DNA of 64,000 nt. It comes from a virus. A program made the translations under genes and the position numbers. The DNA lies in the IMG/VR virus record IMGVR_UViG_3300035661_000025, positions 1-64,000 of that record, one strand, 5' to 3'. Below the pieces are notes generated by a model. It had not been told where the DNA came from. It did not search any database and was given only the letters and a program-made list of their open reading frames with translations. Below, one piece after another: positions 51,182 to 59,737 of this stretch (position 1 is the stretch's first letter; the number at the start of each line of letters is the position of its first letter).

Positions 51182-53851
51182 ATGTATTCTCTAACAAAAT
51201 TCAACGCTAAGAAATCTACAGAGAAAGTTCCTAAATCACCATATGGAAATAAAGCGTACAAATTCACTACAGTCAAGTGCTTGACCTTAGAAGAATGTGT
51301 TTCTGTGCTTTCAGAAAATTGGATTTTATCTAATGCTTTAACTGTTGAAAGCATCATAGCTGAAAAAAACAAATCTGAATTAGCTCAATATCGTGACAAA
51401 TCTAACAATATCATGGTATTAGATTTGGATGAGATTACATGTTCAGATGATTATTATAAAATACGAGATTTTTTCAAAGATTCTGATTATACCTGTGTCT
51501 TAGCAAAGTCTAAATCTTTTAATGGATTAGACAATTTCAACATAAAAGGATTCTTAGTAATAAACACTGAGAACACTAATACAACGCTAAGAAAACATGT
51601 CCAATTCCTTCAAGCACATCTTCAAGATTTATGTAAAGTAGATTTGACAGTAAAAAATGATGTGTCTTTTCATGCACCAACATATCAAACTGAGATATTA
51701 TATGTAAATGAATTTGGATCTAATTTTATTGATATAGAAAAGGTCAAACACCGAGAAGTAAAAATCCAAAAACCCTCATTATCCATGGCACATAACTGCA
51801 TTTATAAATGCATCAATATTTACCAATCTATGGGTTATCATATGGTAGATGGTTCTATAAAAGAAAATGGTAGTATTAATTTTGAACATAACTCTGAGCA
51901 GAAATCTAAGGGCGGGTTTTTTATGTTTATTGAAAAACCATTTATAATGCATCATAACAATGAATCTAGAACAGTAAGCATATGGAATGCATTTAAACAA
52001 TCCGAAGAGGGTAAAGAATATTTAAAGAAGTTATTTAAAAAACAACAAGAAGACAATATTTCTGATTTAAACTCTTATAGTAATTTATTGTTGCTTAATG
52101 ATAGATACATAGATATTGAGAAATGTTCTGAATTCATCGATGAATTCATGGAAACAAATAATTCTGTATTGAAAATAAAATCAGCTATGGGGACTGGAAA
52201 GAGCTCAATTATTGATTACATAATAAAAAATACAGATGAACGGGTACTCATAATTTCAAATAGAATATCCGTAGCCATGGATTATAGTAACAAATATAAC
52301 ATCAAAACCTATTTAGATAAAGGTGATGATTCATGGACTCCAGGAGAGCATTTGATTGTTCAATTTGATTCTTTATATAAGTATCAAATTAAATATTTTG
52401 ATATTGTAATCTTAGATGAATTTATGTCTTTATTGTTTCAATCTAGATCTGAATTATCTAATGACAAAAATTATAATTTAAGTAAATTTTATAGTATATT
52501 AAATGGTTCCAAAAAAATAGTAATAGCAGATGCATTTTTAAATGGTTTTGAAAATTCATTATTAACTAAAAAATTTATGTATTATATAAGAAATGATTAT
52601 AAGGATGTAATAAAACATTACAATTATAAACACCGGGAAATGTTTTTTAGTTCTTTGCTACATGTTCTTAAAAACAAACAAAAAAATGAATCCGTTACTG
52701 TATCAGTTATGTCCAAAAACGCTTTGCATGCTATGGAAATGGAGCTTTCCAAATTAGGGTTTAATGTTCAGACGCTAACTGCAGAAACTCCAGAATTGAG
52801 AAAGAGAAAAATATATGAGATATTTCAAGAAGAAGAAGCTAAATGGGATGTTTTATTATTTTCTCCTACATTAACTGTAGGCGTGTCTAATCTAAATAAT
52901 GTAACACATCATTTTCATTTTGATACTGGATTATCCGCAGATGTTATTAGTTCATTACAAATGGTGAAAAGATCTAGAAAAGCTACAGTTCTTCATACAT
53001 TTTTAAAAGAGTCTCAACGATATAATCCTACAAATTCTGAAGATCTTGATACATTATCTAATTATGATATTGTCAATTACTTTAATGGGAGACAAAGCAC
53101 TTTATTGATAGAAATTGATGAAGAGGGAGATTTCAAATTATCTTGGCTAGGAAAATTTGCTAATCAAATAGAAGCTTATTACAATATTTTAGAAAACAAT
53201 CATTCTAATGCTTTTAAAATATTAATGGGGGAACAATTCAGCTACACAACTGAAGAAATTTCTGTTAATGATAATTCATTAAGCTTTTATAATATGATTA
53301 AAGAGCATAAAGATGCCCTAAAAGACAGCATAATTACTATGCTTAAAAATAACAAAGAATGTAATTACTCAGATGAATATCTAATGGAATTAAGATCCAA
53401 AACAATTGATTTAACAGATGAAGAGCGTACTGCACTGATATTGGGTGACATTAAAGAAAAATTTCCTAAGCTTAAAAGAAATGATGTATTAAAAATTGCA
53501 GAAATAAATGCTAGAGAATCTGGAAAATTCATAAAAGAATTGCAGTTATTAAAAGAATCATCTTTGGATGTAGAAGTAATTCAAAAGAAGCTATCTTTGA
53601 TTATCGCATCTTCTGTAAATTCTATTCAAAATAAAGATAAAATATCCTTTTATTCATATTTGATTCAATTAAAACTTTCAACCATAAAAACATGGTATTC
53701 TGAAAATGAAATCTTACAAATAGATTCAGATATAAATCAAGGTAGAAAATTTAAAAGTTTCTTAAAGAAAATAGGTTACAAACCCAAAAATGGAAGAATG
53801 GTCTTAAGCGAAGAACACATAAAATATTACAAATATTTTAATCAACATTGA
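51182..53851 (+). CDS. UL9-like origin-binding helicase with N-terminal primase-like region
   Basis: 889 aa. Middle: IKSAMGTGKSSIIDYII (Walker A, about 332-345), LIIS NR, EHLIVQFDSLYKYQIKYFDIVILDEFMSLLFQ, then LFSPTLTVGVSNL and LSADVISSLQMVKRSRKATVLHTF. The VQ-x-SL / LDE-x-x-S-L-L-x-Q order matches herpes-type origin-binding proteins (UL9 family SF2 helicases). The N-terminal 250 aa include VLDLDEITCSDDYYKIRDFF and FNIKGFLVIN, reminiscent of archaeo-eukaryotic primases without clear catalytic proof. C-terminal 250 aa are helical. Start ATG 51182 has AGGAAAG. Confidence 0.65.
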   Translation: MYSLTKFNAKKSTEKVPKSPYGNKAYKFTTVKCLTLEECVSVLSENWILSNALTVESIIAEKNKSELAQYRDKSNNIMVLDLDEITCSDDYYKIRDFFKDSDYTCVLAKSKSFNGLDNFNIKGFLVINTENTNTTLRKHVQFLQAHLQDLCKVDLTVKNDVSFHAPTYQTEILYVNEFGSNFIDIEKVKHREVKIQKPSLSMAHNCIYKCINIYQSMGYHMVDGSIKENGSINFEHNSEQKSKGGFFMFIEKPFIMHHNNESRTVSIWNAFKQSEEGKEYLKKLFKKQQEDNISDLNSYSNLLLLNDRYIDIEKCSEFIDEFMETNNSVLKIKSAMGTGKSSIIDYIIKNTDERVLIISNRISVAMDYSNKYNIKTYLDKGDDSWTPGEHLIVQFDSLYKYQIKYFDIVILDEFMSLLFQSRSELSNDKNYNLSKFYSILNGSKKIVIADAFLNGFENSLLTKKFMYYIRNDYKDVIKHYNYKHREMFFSSLLHVLKNKQKNESVTVSVMSKNALHAMEMELSKLGFNVQTLTAETPELRKRKIYEIFQEEEAKWDVLLFSPTLTVGVSNLNNVTHHFHFDTGLSADVISSLQMVKRSRKATVLHTFLKESQRYNPTNSEDLDTLSNYDIVNYFNGRQSTLLIEIDEEGDFKLSWLGKFANQIEAYYNILENNHSNAFKILMGEQFSYTTEEISVNDNSLSFYNMIKEHKDALKDSIITMLKNNKECNYSDEYLMELRSKTIDLTDEERTALILGDIKEKFPKLKRNDVLKIAEINARESGKFIKELQLLKESSLDVEVIQKKLSLIIASSVNSIQNKDKISFYSYLIQLKLSTIKTWYSENEILQIDSDINQGRKFKSFLKKIGYKPKNGRMVLSEEHIKYYKYFNQH

Positions 53852-54329
53852 GTTCATTTTTAAGTTCTAATAATTGCTTAGTCCATTTTCCAGAGCTGGG
53901 ATATTTTAATGGTTTTCGTTTAGGATATTTTTCCGAATAAATTTTAGCTAATTTTTTGAATTCATTTTTACCTAATTTAGGTTCTTTAGGAACCTCAGTT
54001 GGGTGTATATATTCGGTTGGTTCTCTTTCTAAATAGTCTGCTAAATTTCTCAAAAGATCTGGCAAAGTTATATCTATTTTATGTAAACCTAATCGTCTCC
54101 ATGCATTGAAAACCTTTCCTTCAAAAGAGTTAACAGATCTATGCAAAACTCCTCTACAAAATCCTGCTCCATCTTCACCTAAAGGTTGATCTTTAAATAG
54201 TTTATGTTTATGATCTAGAACTGCTATCTCACCAAAAATGGGAATTTTTGATATAGGACAGATTCCACCTTGTTGCTCTAATAACATCTCTTTAATTTGT
54301 CGTATTTCGTTAGTTTTTAAATATATCAT
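53838..54329 (-). CDS. 49: Endonuclease VII-like (gp49 family)
   Basis: 163 aa. EQQGGICPISKIPIFGEIAVLDHKHK with the DHxH metal motif and GFCRGVLHRSVNSFEGKVFNAWRRLG resemble T4 endo VII (HLDHDHEL...VRGLLCNLCNAAEGQ). The four zinc Cys of T4 are mostly lost (CPISK, LHRSVN). Resolves branched DNA before packaging. The late element CATAAATA at 54363-54356 overlaps the upstream ATG (54356), so the start is taken as ATG 54329. Confidence 0.8.
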   Translation of the reverse strand: MIYLKTNEIRQIKEMLLEQQGGICPISKIPIFGEIAVLDHKHKLFKDQPLGEDGAGFCRGVLHRSVNSFEGKVFNAWRRLGLHKIDITLPDLLRNLADYLEREPTEYIHPTEVPKEPKLGKNEFKKLAKIYSEKYPKRKPLKYPSSGKWTKQLLELKNELNVD

Positions 54330-54347
54330 ATTTTTTCTTAATGTTGA

Positions 54348-54370
54348 TTTAAACATATTTATGTTATAAT
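54348..54370. promoter_or_regulatory. Overlapping divergent promoters
   Basis: Plus: TTTAAA (54348-54353), 11-bp spacer, TATAAT (54365-54370) for 54390. Minus: CATAAATA (54363-54356) for the endo VII gene. Confidence 0.5.
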
Positions 54371-54389
54371 ATAAAAATAAGGAGATTCA

Positions 54390-54617
54390 ATGAATAGTAC
54401 AGAAGACATAGTAAAAACTTATCTCCAATGTCATTCAGTACAAGAGATGAGCCTACAATTGAAATACTTTATTTTATTAAGAAACTTGAATGAATTAGAT
54501 TTCACTTCTCGACATGCTTTGAATTTTATTCATCGAGAATATTTTGAGATGAATACGTATACTTATCAAGATTTTATTGATACAATTTTATTAGCAAAGG
54601 AATTACATGGTGTTTGA
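54390..54617 (+). CDS. Hypothetical protein
   Basis: 75 aa helical protein (SVQEMSLQLKYFILLRNLNELDF...). Overlaps the phosphatase gene by 11 bp. Unknown. Confidence 0.5.
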   Translation: MNSTEDIVKTYLQCHSVQEMSLQLKYFILLRNLNELDFTSRHALNFIHREYFEMNTYTYQDFIDTILLAKELHGV

Positions 54618-55095
54618 TAGAGAGATTGTCCAAAATGATTTATTTGAAGGAATCATGGGACAACATGAATTCAAAGAATATCATAAATTGTTATCTACTG
54701 AAGATAGAAAAAAATTAGTTCTTATATCTATAACCGAGCCCGAAGCTAGCGCTCCATATATGAGCGTAGATGACCCAACATCTACAATAGGATTCCATGA
54801 TGTTTTAGAAATAAAATTTTGGGATGTAGAATATAAGATAGGAAAATATGAACCATTGACTTGGGAACAAGGAAAAATTATCAGAGATTTTATTGTAAAA
54901 AATAAAGACAAAAAATTTCTCATACATTGCAGAGCTGGAGTTAGCAGATCTGCAGGAGTAGGTTGTGCAGTTGAATGTTTAGTTAATCATGATGGTGATG
55001 TATATAATTATTATCTATCAAAAAGTGATATAAAAAACATGCCTAGATATGACCCAAATCTTACAGTGTTTGATCGAATAATTAAAGCTCAATAA
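54607..55095 (+). CDS. Protein tyrosine/dual-specificity phosphatase-like
   Basis: 162 aa. CX5R active site FLIHCRAGVSRSAGVG (about 101-116), with a general-acid-type DVEYKIG segment upstream; order as in phage DSP/PTP proteins. Dephosphorylates protein Tyr/Ser/Thr or RNA 5' ends; target unknown. Confidence 0.85.
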   Translation: MVFDREIVQNDLFEGIMGQHEFKEYHKLLSTEDRKKLVLISITEPEASAPYMSVDDPTSTIGFHDVLEIKFWDVEYKIGKYEPLTWEQGKIIRDFIVKNKDKKFLIHCRAGVSRSAGVGCAVECLVNHDGDVYNYYLSKSDIKNMPRYDPNLTVFDRIIKAQ

Positions 55096-55098
55096 ATA
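55091..55098 (+). promoter_or_regulatory. Late-type element AATAAATA
   Basis: 31 bp before the small gene at 55129. Confidence 0.4.
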
Positions 55099-55128
55099 CT
55101 ACTGTATTTTTTTATACAGGAGAATGAT

Positions 55129-55350
55129 ATGATTTTAGGCATAATTCTAACACCCCACGTTTATGATGGAGTACGAAAAATAAAAGTTGAAACCGTTGGA
55201 TTATTTACTTGGTTTAAAGGACCTTATGAAATTCCTGCAACTAACGAACTTTTTAGTGAATTTGATATTGATGAATTGTATTCCAGAGGAATACCTATGT
55301 CTTTTCATATCGACAAAGAAAAGTTATTAGCATATCAGGATCCACAATAA
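55129..55350 (+). CDS. Hypothetical protein
   Basis: 73 aa (MILGIILTPHVYDGVRKIKVETVGLF...); no motif. RBS AGGAGA. Confidence 0.5.
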   Translation: MILGIILTPHVYDGVRKIKVETVGLFTWFKGPYEIPATNELFSEFDIDELYSRGIPMSFHIDKEKLLAYQDPQ

Positions 55351-55390
55351 CTTAACAATTTTACTATTTTTTCATAACAACAAAGGAGTT

Positions 55391-55486
55391 ATGAACAAAC
55401 AATCAGCTAATCTTTCTGAGAAAAATATTGATTATAATCTCAGAAAATTGGTAAATAAAATTAATTTTCCTTTAAGATTATCATGA
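55391..55486 (+). CDS. Possible very small protein
   Basis: 31 codons (MNKQSANLSEKNIDYNLRK...) after AAAGGAG, only two bases from ATG. Its end overlaps the promoter of the next unit. Weak. Confidence 0.25.
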   Translation: MNKQSANLSEKNIDYNLRKLVNKINFPLRLS

Positions 55487-55492
55487 TATAAT
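55471..55492 (+). promoter_or_regulatory. TTTAAG-class promoter with long leader
   Basis: TTTAAG (55471-55476), 10-bp spacer, TATAAT (55487-55492). The 145-nt stretch to the NAD kinase start (55638) has no gene that I can support. Confidence 0.6.
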
Positions 55493-55637
55493 TATTGTAT
55501 AGAAAGAAGAATTAAAAATACAATTTATGCTTTTCTCTATGAGTTAAACATACATTGGTTTTTGATGTGAATTGTTTAAGATTATAGTTTAGTAAATGGG
55601 ATTAGAGATTTTCAATTTGAGAATGAAGGATAACTAA

Positions 55638-56411
55638 ATGAAAATTAAAGCTATTGTAAATGTAAATGATCCACGTCAAGATTCATATATCAGATTTCTT
55701 TCCAAATCATTTCCCGAGATGATGAATGAAGAAAATCCAGAAATGTACTTTGTAGTGGGCGGTGATGGCAGCATGCTTCATGCCCACAAGAATTATAATG
55801 AAGCTATCCCGTTTTTTGGAAAAGGATTAGGCACTCTTAATTTCATCATGAACAATTTTGGCAATGATTTTCGTGTTATTGAAGGATTGCTTAATGATAC
55901 ATTAAAACCAACCATTATAAAAACTCCTAAAATTAAAATAATTACAAAATTTCAATCTGGTATGATTGGAGAATATGAAGCAATTAATGATGTTATTATA
56001 GGCTCAGACATTTCTGATTGGAATTCTTTTGAAATCTCTTCTAAGAATGGATCTTTTGAAGAATTTAAATTTAATGGAACTGGTATTTGTGTAAGCACTC
56101 CTTTGGGTTCCTCGGCGTTTAATATGAACAATGGTGGTAAATTATTGCCTATTGACTCTAATCTTTGGAGCATTACATCTGTGGTTTCTAATCATCGAAT
56201 AAATGAATTGATGAAACCACAGAAAGTCAAAATAAAAATTGAATCATTAAGATCAAATCCTACTTTATATGTAGATGGGGTTCCTATTACCGGTTTAGAA
56301 AAAGGTGACAAGGTTTATCTTAAAAAATGTCCGGAATCTTTTCAAATTGCATTTTTGGACCCAAAAGAATTTTTTGCTAAGCGTATGAAATTGCAGCAGG
56401 AGCGAAGATGA
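55638..56411 (+). CDS. NAD kinase
   Basis: 257 aa. Family motifs: FVVGGDGSMLHA (GGDGS, about 41-45), INDVIIGS, GTGICVSTPLGSSAFNMNNGGKLL (the TPTGSTAY-type loop) and LYVDGVPI. Makes NADP from NAD, raising reducing power for deoxynucleotide synthesis. Phage-encoded NAD kinases are not common. GAAGGA RBS. Confidence 0.9.
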   Translation: MKIKAIVNVNDPRQDSYIRFLSKSFPEMMNEENPEMYFVVGGDGSMLHAHKNYNEAIPFFGKGLGTLNFIMNNFGNDFRVIEGLLNDTLKPTIIKTPKIKIITKFQSGMIGEYEAINDVIIGSDISDWNSFEISSKNGSFEEFKFNGTGICVSTPLGSSAFNMNNGGKLLPIDSNLWSITSVVSNHRINELMKPQKVKIKIESLRSNPTLYVDGVPITGLEKGDKVYLKKCPESFQIAFLDPKEFFAKRMKLQQERR

Positions 56412-56512
56412 TTAATATTACAGTTGTCATTGTCATAAGCTTATGGATTATGTCAGATGCTATGATTAAGATTGCCAAAATTAAATATAAAGCTAAAAAG
56501 GAAGAAAAATGA
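56408..56512 (+). CDS. Small single-helix membrane protein
   Basis: 34 aa (MINITVVIVISLWIMSDAM..., then Lys-rich). ATGA overlaps at both ends with its neighbours, typical of a real coupled gene. Unknown. Confidence 0.5.
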   Translation: MINITVVIVISLWIMSDAMIKIAKIKYKAKKEEK

Positions 56513-56760
56513 TAGATTATGAACAATTCAAACAGATAGTAAATCATTGTGGAGGTTCTAGACCATTCAATTCAGCAAAAAATGCAGATAATTTCTTTGT
56601 TTATTTAGATCATAACATTGGATTATATAATTTTGCTACAGTTAATGACCGATGTCAAGCACCGGAAAGATTGTATATGGATGCTCAAGTAGCTTTAGAT
56701 GTTAGAAATTTATTGAATGATTTGATTTTGAAACAAAAAGTTCCAAATGTGACATGTTAG
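56509..56760 (+). CDS. Hypothetical protein
   Basis: 83 aa; two Cys (NHCGGSR, DRCQAP) and one at the C-terminus. Unknown. Confidence 0.5.
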   Translation: MIDYEQFKQIVNHCGGSRPFNSAKNADNFFVYLDHNIGLYNFATVNDRCQAPERLYMDAQVALDVRNLLNDLILKQKVPNVTC

Positions 56761-56839
56761 AAGAAAGATTTATGTAAACATTACTTTGATAAAACATGTT
56801 TACATTGTGAGAATTTAAATTTATTTGAGGAAAAACCTA

Positions 56840-57139
56840 ATGAGATTTGTAATTGAATTTTTAGCTGTATTATTATTTTTTGTTATTATCGTAGTCATAG
56901 CTATTATTGAGCCTGATTTTATCGATAAGCGTTACATTAAATATACCGACAACAATAAAGAATATTTGACTCAAGAAGGTCAATGTGTAGGTACTTATTA
57001 TTTTGTAGGAGATACACAAGTATTTAATTTAGAAAAAAATCCTATCGAATGTGAATATACCGTGGTCAAAGGTAAAAAATTCAAAGATTTCAATACTTCT
57101 TATTATGTTGAAATGGTCAAAAAGAAATTTAATGAATAA
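56840..57139 (+). CDS. Membrane-anchored periplasmic protein
   Basis: 99 aa, N-terminal hydrophobic helix (about 5-25), then a soluble part with two Cys (EGQCVG, IECEYT). ATG 56840 follows GAGG. Unknown, coupled to the next small membrane protein. Confidence 0.5.
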   Translation: MRFVIEFLAVLLFFVIIVVIAIIEPDFIDKRYIKYTDNNKEYLTQEGQCVGTYYFVGDTQVFNLEKNPIECEYTVVKGKKFKDFNTSYYVEMVKKKFNE

Positions 57140-57299
57140 AATATTTGTTTATGTTATTATAGGAATGTTGATATTATTTTCATTTCCTTATATTATAAGT
57201 TTCTTGTTTATGATTCTAGCATTGTTAATTAAATTGTCTTGGAATATTTTGTGGGTTTTTGTCATAGCTGGAGTTACAATTCTTTACATTAAGAAATAA
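57132..57299 (+). CDS. Small membrane protein
   Basis: 55 aa almost fully hydrophobic with two helices (MNKIFVYVIIGMLILFSFPYI...). Overlaps the previous stop. Unknown. Confidence 0.5.
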   Translation: MNKIFVYVIIGMLILFSFPYIISFLFMILALLIKLSWNILWVFVIAGVTILYIKK

Positions 57300-57310
57300 C
57301 TTTATTTTAG

Positions 57311-57332
57311 GCTAAGTTTATTATGTTATAAT
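57311..57332 (+). promoter_or_regulatory. TTTAAG-class promoter
   Basis: GCTAAG (57311-57316), 10-bp spacer, TATAAT (57327-57332). Confidence 0.55.
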
Positions 57333-57348
57333 TATAAAAAGGAAAATT

Positions 57349-57705
57349 ATGATTATTGACAAATTCAATTTAGAAATGGTTTTTTGTAAAAAGAACAACT
57401 CAGTAATCAAAGCTGTTCCAATGAGTTACAAAATATCTTCCGCATTGCAAGATAAAGAAATAGTCACATGTTATGACGTTATTTTGAAATTAGAAGATGG
57501 TGATTCTATAATTAGATCTTTTTTTGAAATTGATGGAATGCTAAAATCAAATGCTAAAGATATTTTTGTAAATGTTTTAGACTTAAAGGCAGATTTTTTA
57601 AAGCCGTTAGGTTTTGATACTTTACTAATGATTAGACAGAGAGAAGCTAAGTATAACCAATTTGTAAAAAAATATGGTAAAGAATTTCCAGAATTATATT
57701 TATAA
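57349..57705 (+). CDS. Hypothetical protein
   Basis: 118 aa alpha-beta protein; no motif. Nine bases before the VWA gene and likely co-transcribed with it. Confidence 0.5.
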   Translation: MIIDKFNLEMVFCKKNNSVIKAVPMSYKISSALQDKEIVTCYDVILKLEDGDSIIRSFFEIDGMLKSNAKDIFVNVLDLKADFLKPLGFDTLLMIRQREAKYNQFVKKYGKEFPELYL

Positions 57706-57714
57706 AGGATTGAT

Positions 57715-58968
57715 GTGAAAACTGCAGGAAATAGATTTTATTTTGAAGAAATTGTAGCAAATATGATAGATCCTACAAATAATCTACAATTTTATGCACA
57801 TTTATTGGCTCAATGTAAAATTTCGATGGATAAATCTTTTAGAGCCCCTGCAGGTGTTTATTTTGATACTTATACATATGGTTTGGTTATAAATCCAATT
57901 CTGTTCAATAAATTTACAAAAAAAGAAAAAGTAGCTATTTTAATTCATGAAGCGTTTCATATAGCATACAATCATGTAACAGTTAGAAAAAAAGATGACC
58001 ATGAAAGATGGAATTATGCTACAGATATAGCTATAAATCAGCTAATCAAAGATCTTCCAAAAACAGCTCTTCATTATAGTCAATTTGATTTACCTGCAGG
58101 ATTTTCGGCAGAGCAATATTATATTGCATTACTTGATAATGAGAAATATAATCAGAAAAAAGAGCAAGATGAAAAGCTAAAAAAACAGATGGAAGAATTG
58201 TTTGAAGAAGCAATTAAGAAAGGATCTTTAGATGTAGATTCTGATGAATGTTTTGGAGATGGTTCTGAAATTGATATACCTTTTGATATACCGATTGATG
58301 CTCATGATAAAGAATCAGAAGGGGATGAAGAATATAGAAAAGAAGTTACCAAAAATATGTTAGAAAAAGCCTCTGAAAAATCTAGAGGAAATGAACCAAG
58401 CGATTACGCTGACATGATTTCTTTATATACAAAAAAAGCTGTGGTTGATTGGCGCAAAGAATTGAGACGGATCGTTGGAAACAAAAAAGCAAATAAACGT
58501 AGAACAATCATGCGTCCAGATCGAAGATTCCCTAATAGAGAAGAAATTAAAGGAATAACTAAAGATCGTATATTTGACTTAATTGTAGTCATGGATGTTT
58601 CTGGCTCTATGCAAGACAAAATGTTGGCTGATGGTTTGAATGAAATTAAAGAAATTTGTAAATTGACTAATTCAAATCTAAAAGTTATTCAAGTCGATAC
58701 AGATATTCATGAAGTAACTGAGGTAACAAAAACAACCACTAAATTTAATAGATCAGCTCATGGCGGAACTAGAATTTACCCAGCAATTGAATATATTAGA
58801 GATAATAAAATAGACCACAACGCTATAGTAATAATTAGTGATATGTGGATAGAATCATCAACAGAGTGGAAAATTCCTCCAAAAGTACCTTGTTTTTTCT
58901 TAAACACTTCAGGTAAAGATTGGGATGGATTTTCTAAATTTAAAAATTTTAAAAATTACCGTATATAA
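57715..58968 (+). CDS. Metallopeptidase-like plus VWA domain protein (MoxR partner)
   Basis: 417 aa. N-terminal zinc-protease-like motif LIHEAFHIAYNH (about 76-87), an acidic linker, and a C-terminal VWA domain with MIDAS motif VVMDVSGSM (about 291-299) and DMWIESS. This is the DUF2201-type architecture that usually pairs with a MoxR AAA+ ATPase, whose halves lie at 60737 and 63400. Role probably in protein remodelling or metal insertion, target unknown. GTG start at 57715 with AAAGGA. Confidence 0.82.
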   Translation: MKTAGNRFYFEEIVANMIDPTNNLQFYAHLLAQCKISMDKSFRAPAGVYFDTYTYGLVINPILFNKFTKKEKVAILIHEAFHIAYNHVTVRKKDDHERWNYATDIAINQLIKDLPKTALHYSQFDLPAGFSAEQYYIALLDNEKYNQKKEQDEKLKKQMEELFEEAIKKGSLDVDSDECFGDGSEIDIPFDIPIDAHDKESEGDEEYRKEVTKNMLEKASEKSRGNEPSDYADMISLYTKKAVVDWRKELRRIVGNKKANKRRTIMRPDRRFPNREEIKGITKDRIFDLIVVMDVSGSMQDKMLADGLNEIKEICKLTNSNLKVIQVDTDIHEVTEVTKTTTKFNRSAHGGTRIYPAIEYIRDNKIDHNAIVIISDMWIESSTEWKIPPKVPCFFLNTSGKDWDGFSKFKNFKNYRI

Positions 58969-58979
58969 AGAAGAAAAAA

Positions 58980-59711
58980 ATGAACATTAAATTGCGAGAC
59001 AATTTACATGAACTTAAACAAAAATTGCTACAGAACGTGTTATGTATTTCTGATACTCATTTCGGGCATGTAAAAGTCTTTGAGAAATTTGAACCAATTA
59101 GAAAAACTTATACATTATCTAAAGGTAAGCAAACATTAAAAGATTTTGAAGATCTTATGGTAGAAAACTGGAATGAAACTGTTTTTGATTCTGATACTTT
59201 AATTCATTTAGGTGATGTATGTATTGATAAAATGAACCCGACAAAAACTGAAGAAAACCTAGCAATATCTTTAAAGTTGGAAGGGGAATCATTAATCTTA
59301 ATTAAAGGCAATCATGATAAATCTGATAATTCTCTTTATTATCAAAACGGATGGAATTTCGTAATTGATTGTCCAGTAATTTTATTAGATAATCCTAAAA
59401 TCATAGACAATGCTCCAGGACTAGCTCATTGTATTATAATTGATATAAACGGCAAAAGGGTAATGTTTTCCCATTTTGGAATCCACCAATATAATGAAAA
59501 CTTTGAGGGAAAATATAGAGAACCATTTAGATATTTGACCAAATTATACAATGATTATAAATGTGATTATAATATCCATGGACATAGTCATTCAAATGCT
59601 ATTAACTCAGAAAAATCATTTAACTGTAGTGTTGAAGTAATAAACTTCACACCTAAAAAATTGACAGATATTTTCGCTGTTTTAACTAAATTTAAGAATA
59701 AACTGTTATAA
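58980..59711 (+). CDS. Metallophosphoesterase
   Basis: 243 aa. Motifs: CISDTHFGH, IHLGDVC, IKGNHDKS, FSHFGIH and IHGHSHSN, the full calcineurin-like set. Cleaves phosphomono- or diesters; substrate open. Length typical. Confidence 0.9.
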   Translation: MNIKLRDNLHELKQKLLQNVLCISDTHFGHVKVFEKFEPIRKTYTLSKGKQTLKDFEDLMVENWNETVFDSDTLIHLGDVCIDKMNPTKTEENLAISLKLEGESLILIKGNHDKSDNSLYYQNGWNFVIDCPVILLDNPKIIDNAPGLAHCIIIDINGKRVMFSHFGIHQYNENFEGKYREPFRYLTKLYNDYKCDYNIHGHSHSNAINSEKSFNCSVEVINFTPKKLTDIFAVLTKFKNKLL

Positions 59712-59712
59712 T
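59691..59712 (+). promoter_or_regulatory. TTTAAG-class promoter for thg1
   Basis: TTTAAG (59691-59696), 10-bp spacer, TATAAT (59707-59712), over the end of the previous gene. Confidence 0.6.
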
Positions 59713-59737
59713 AATATACAAAATAAAAGGAAAGAAT

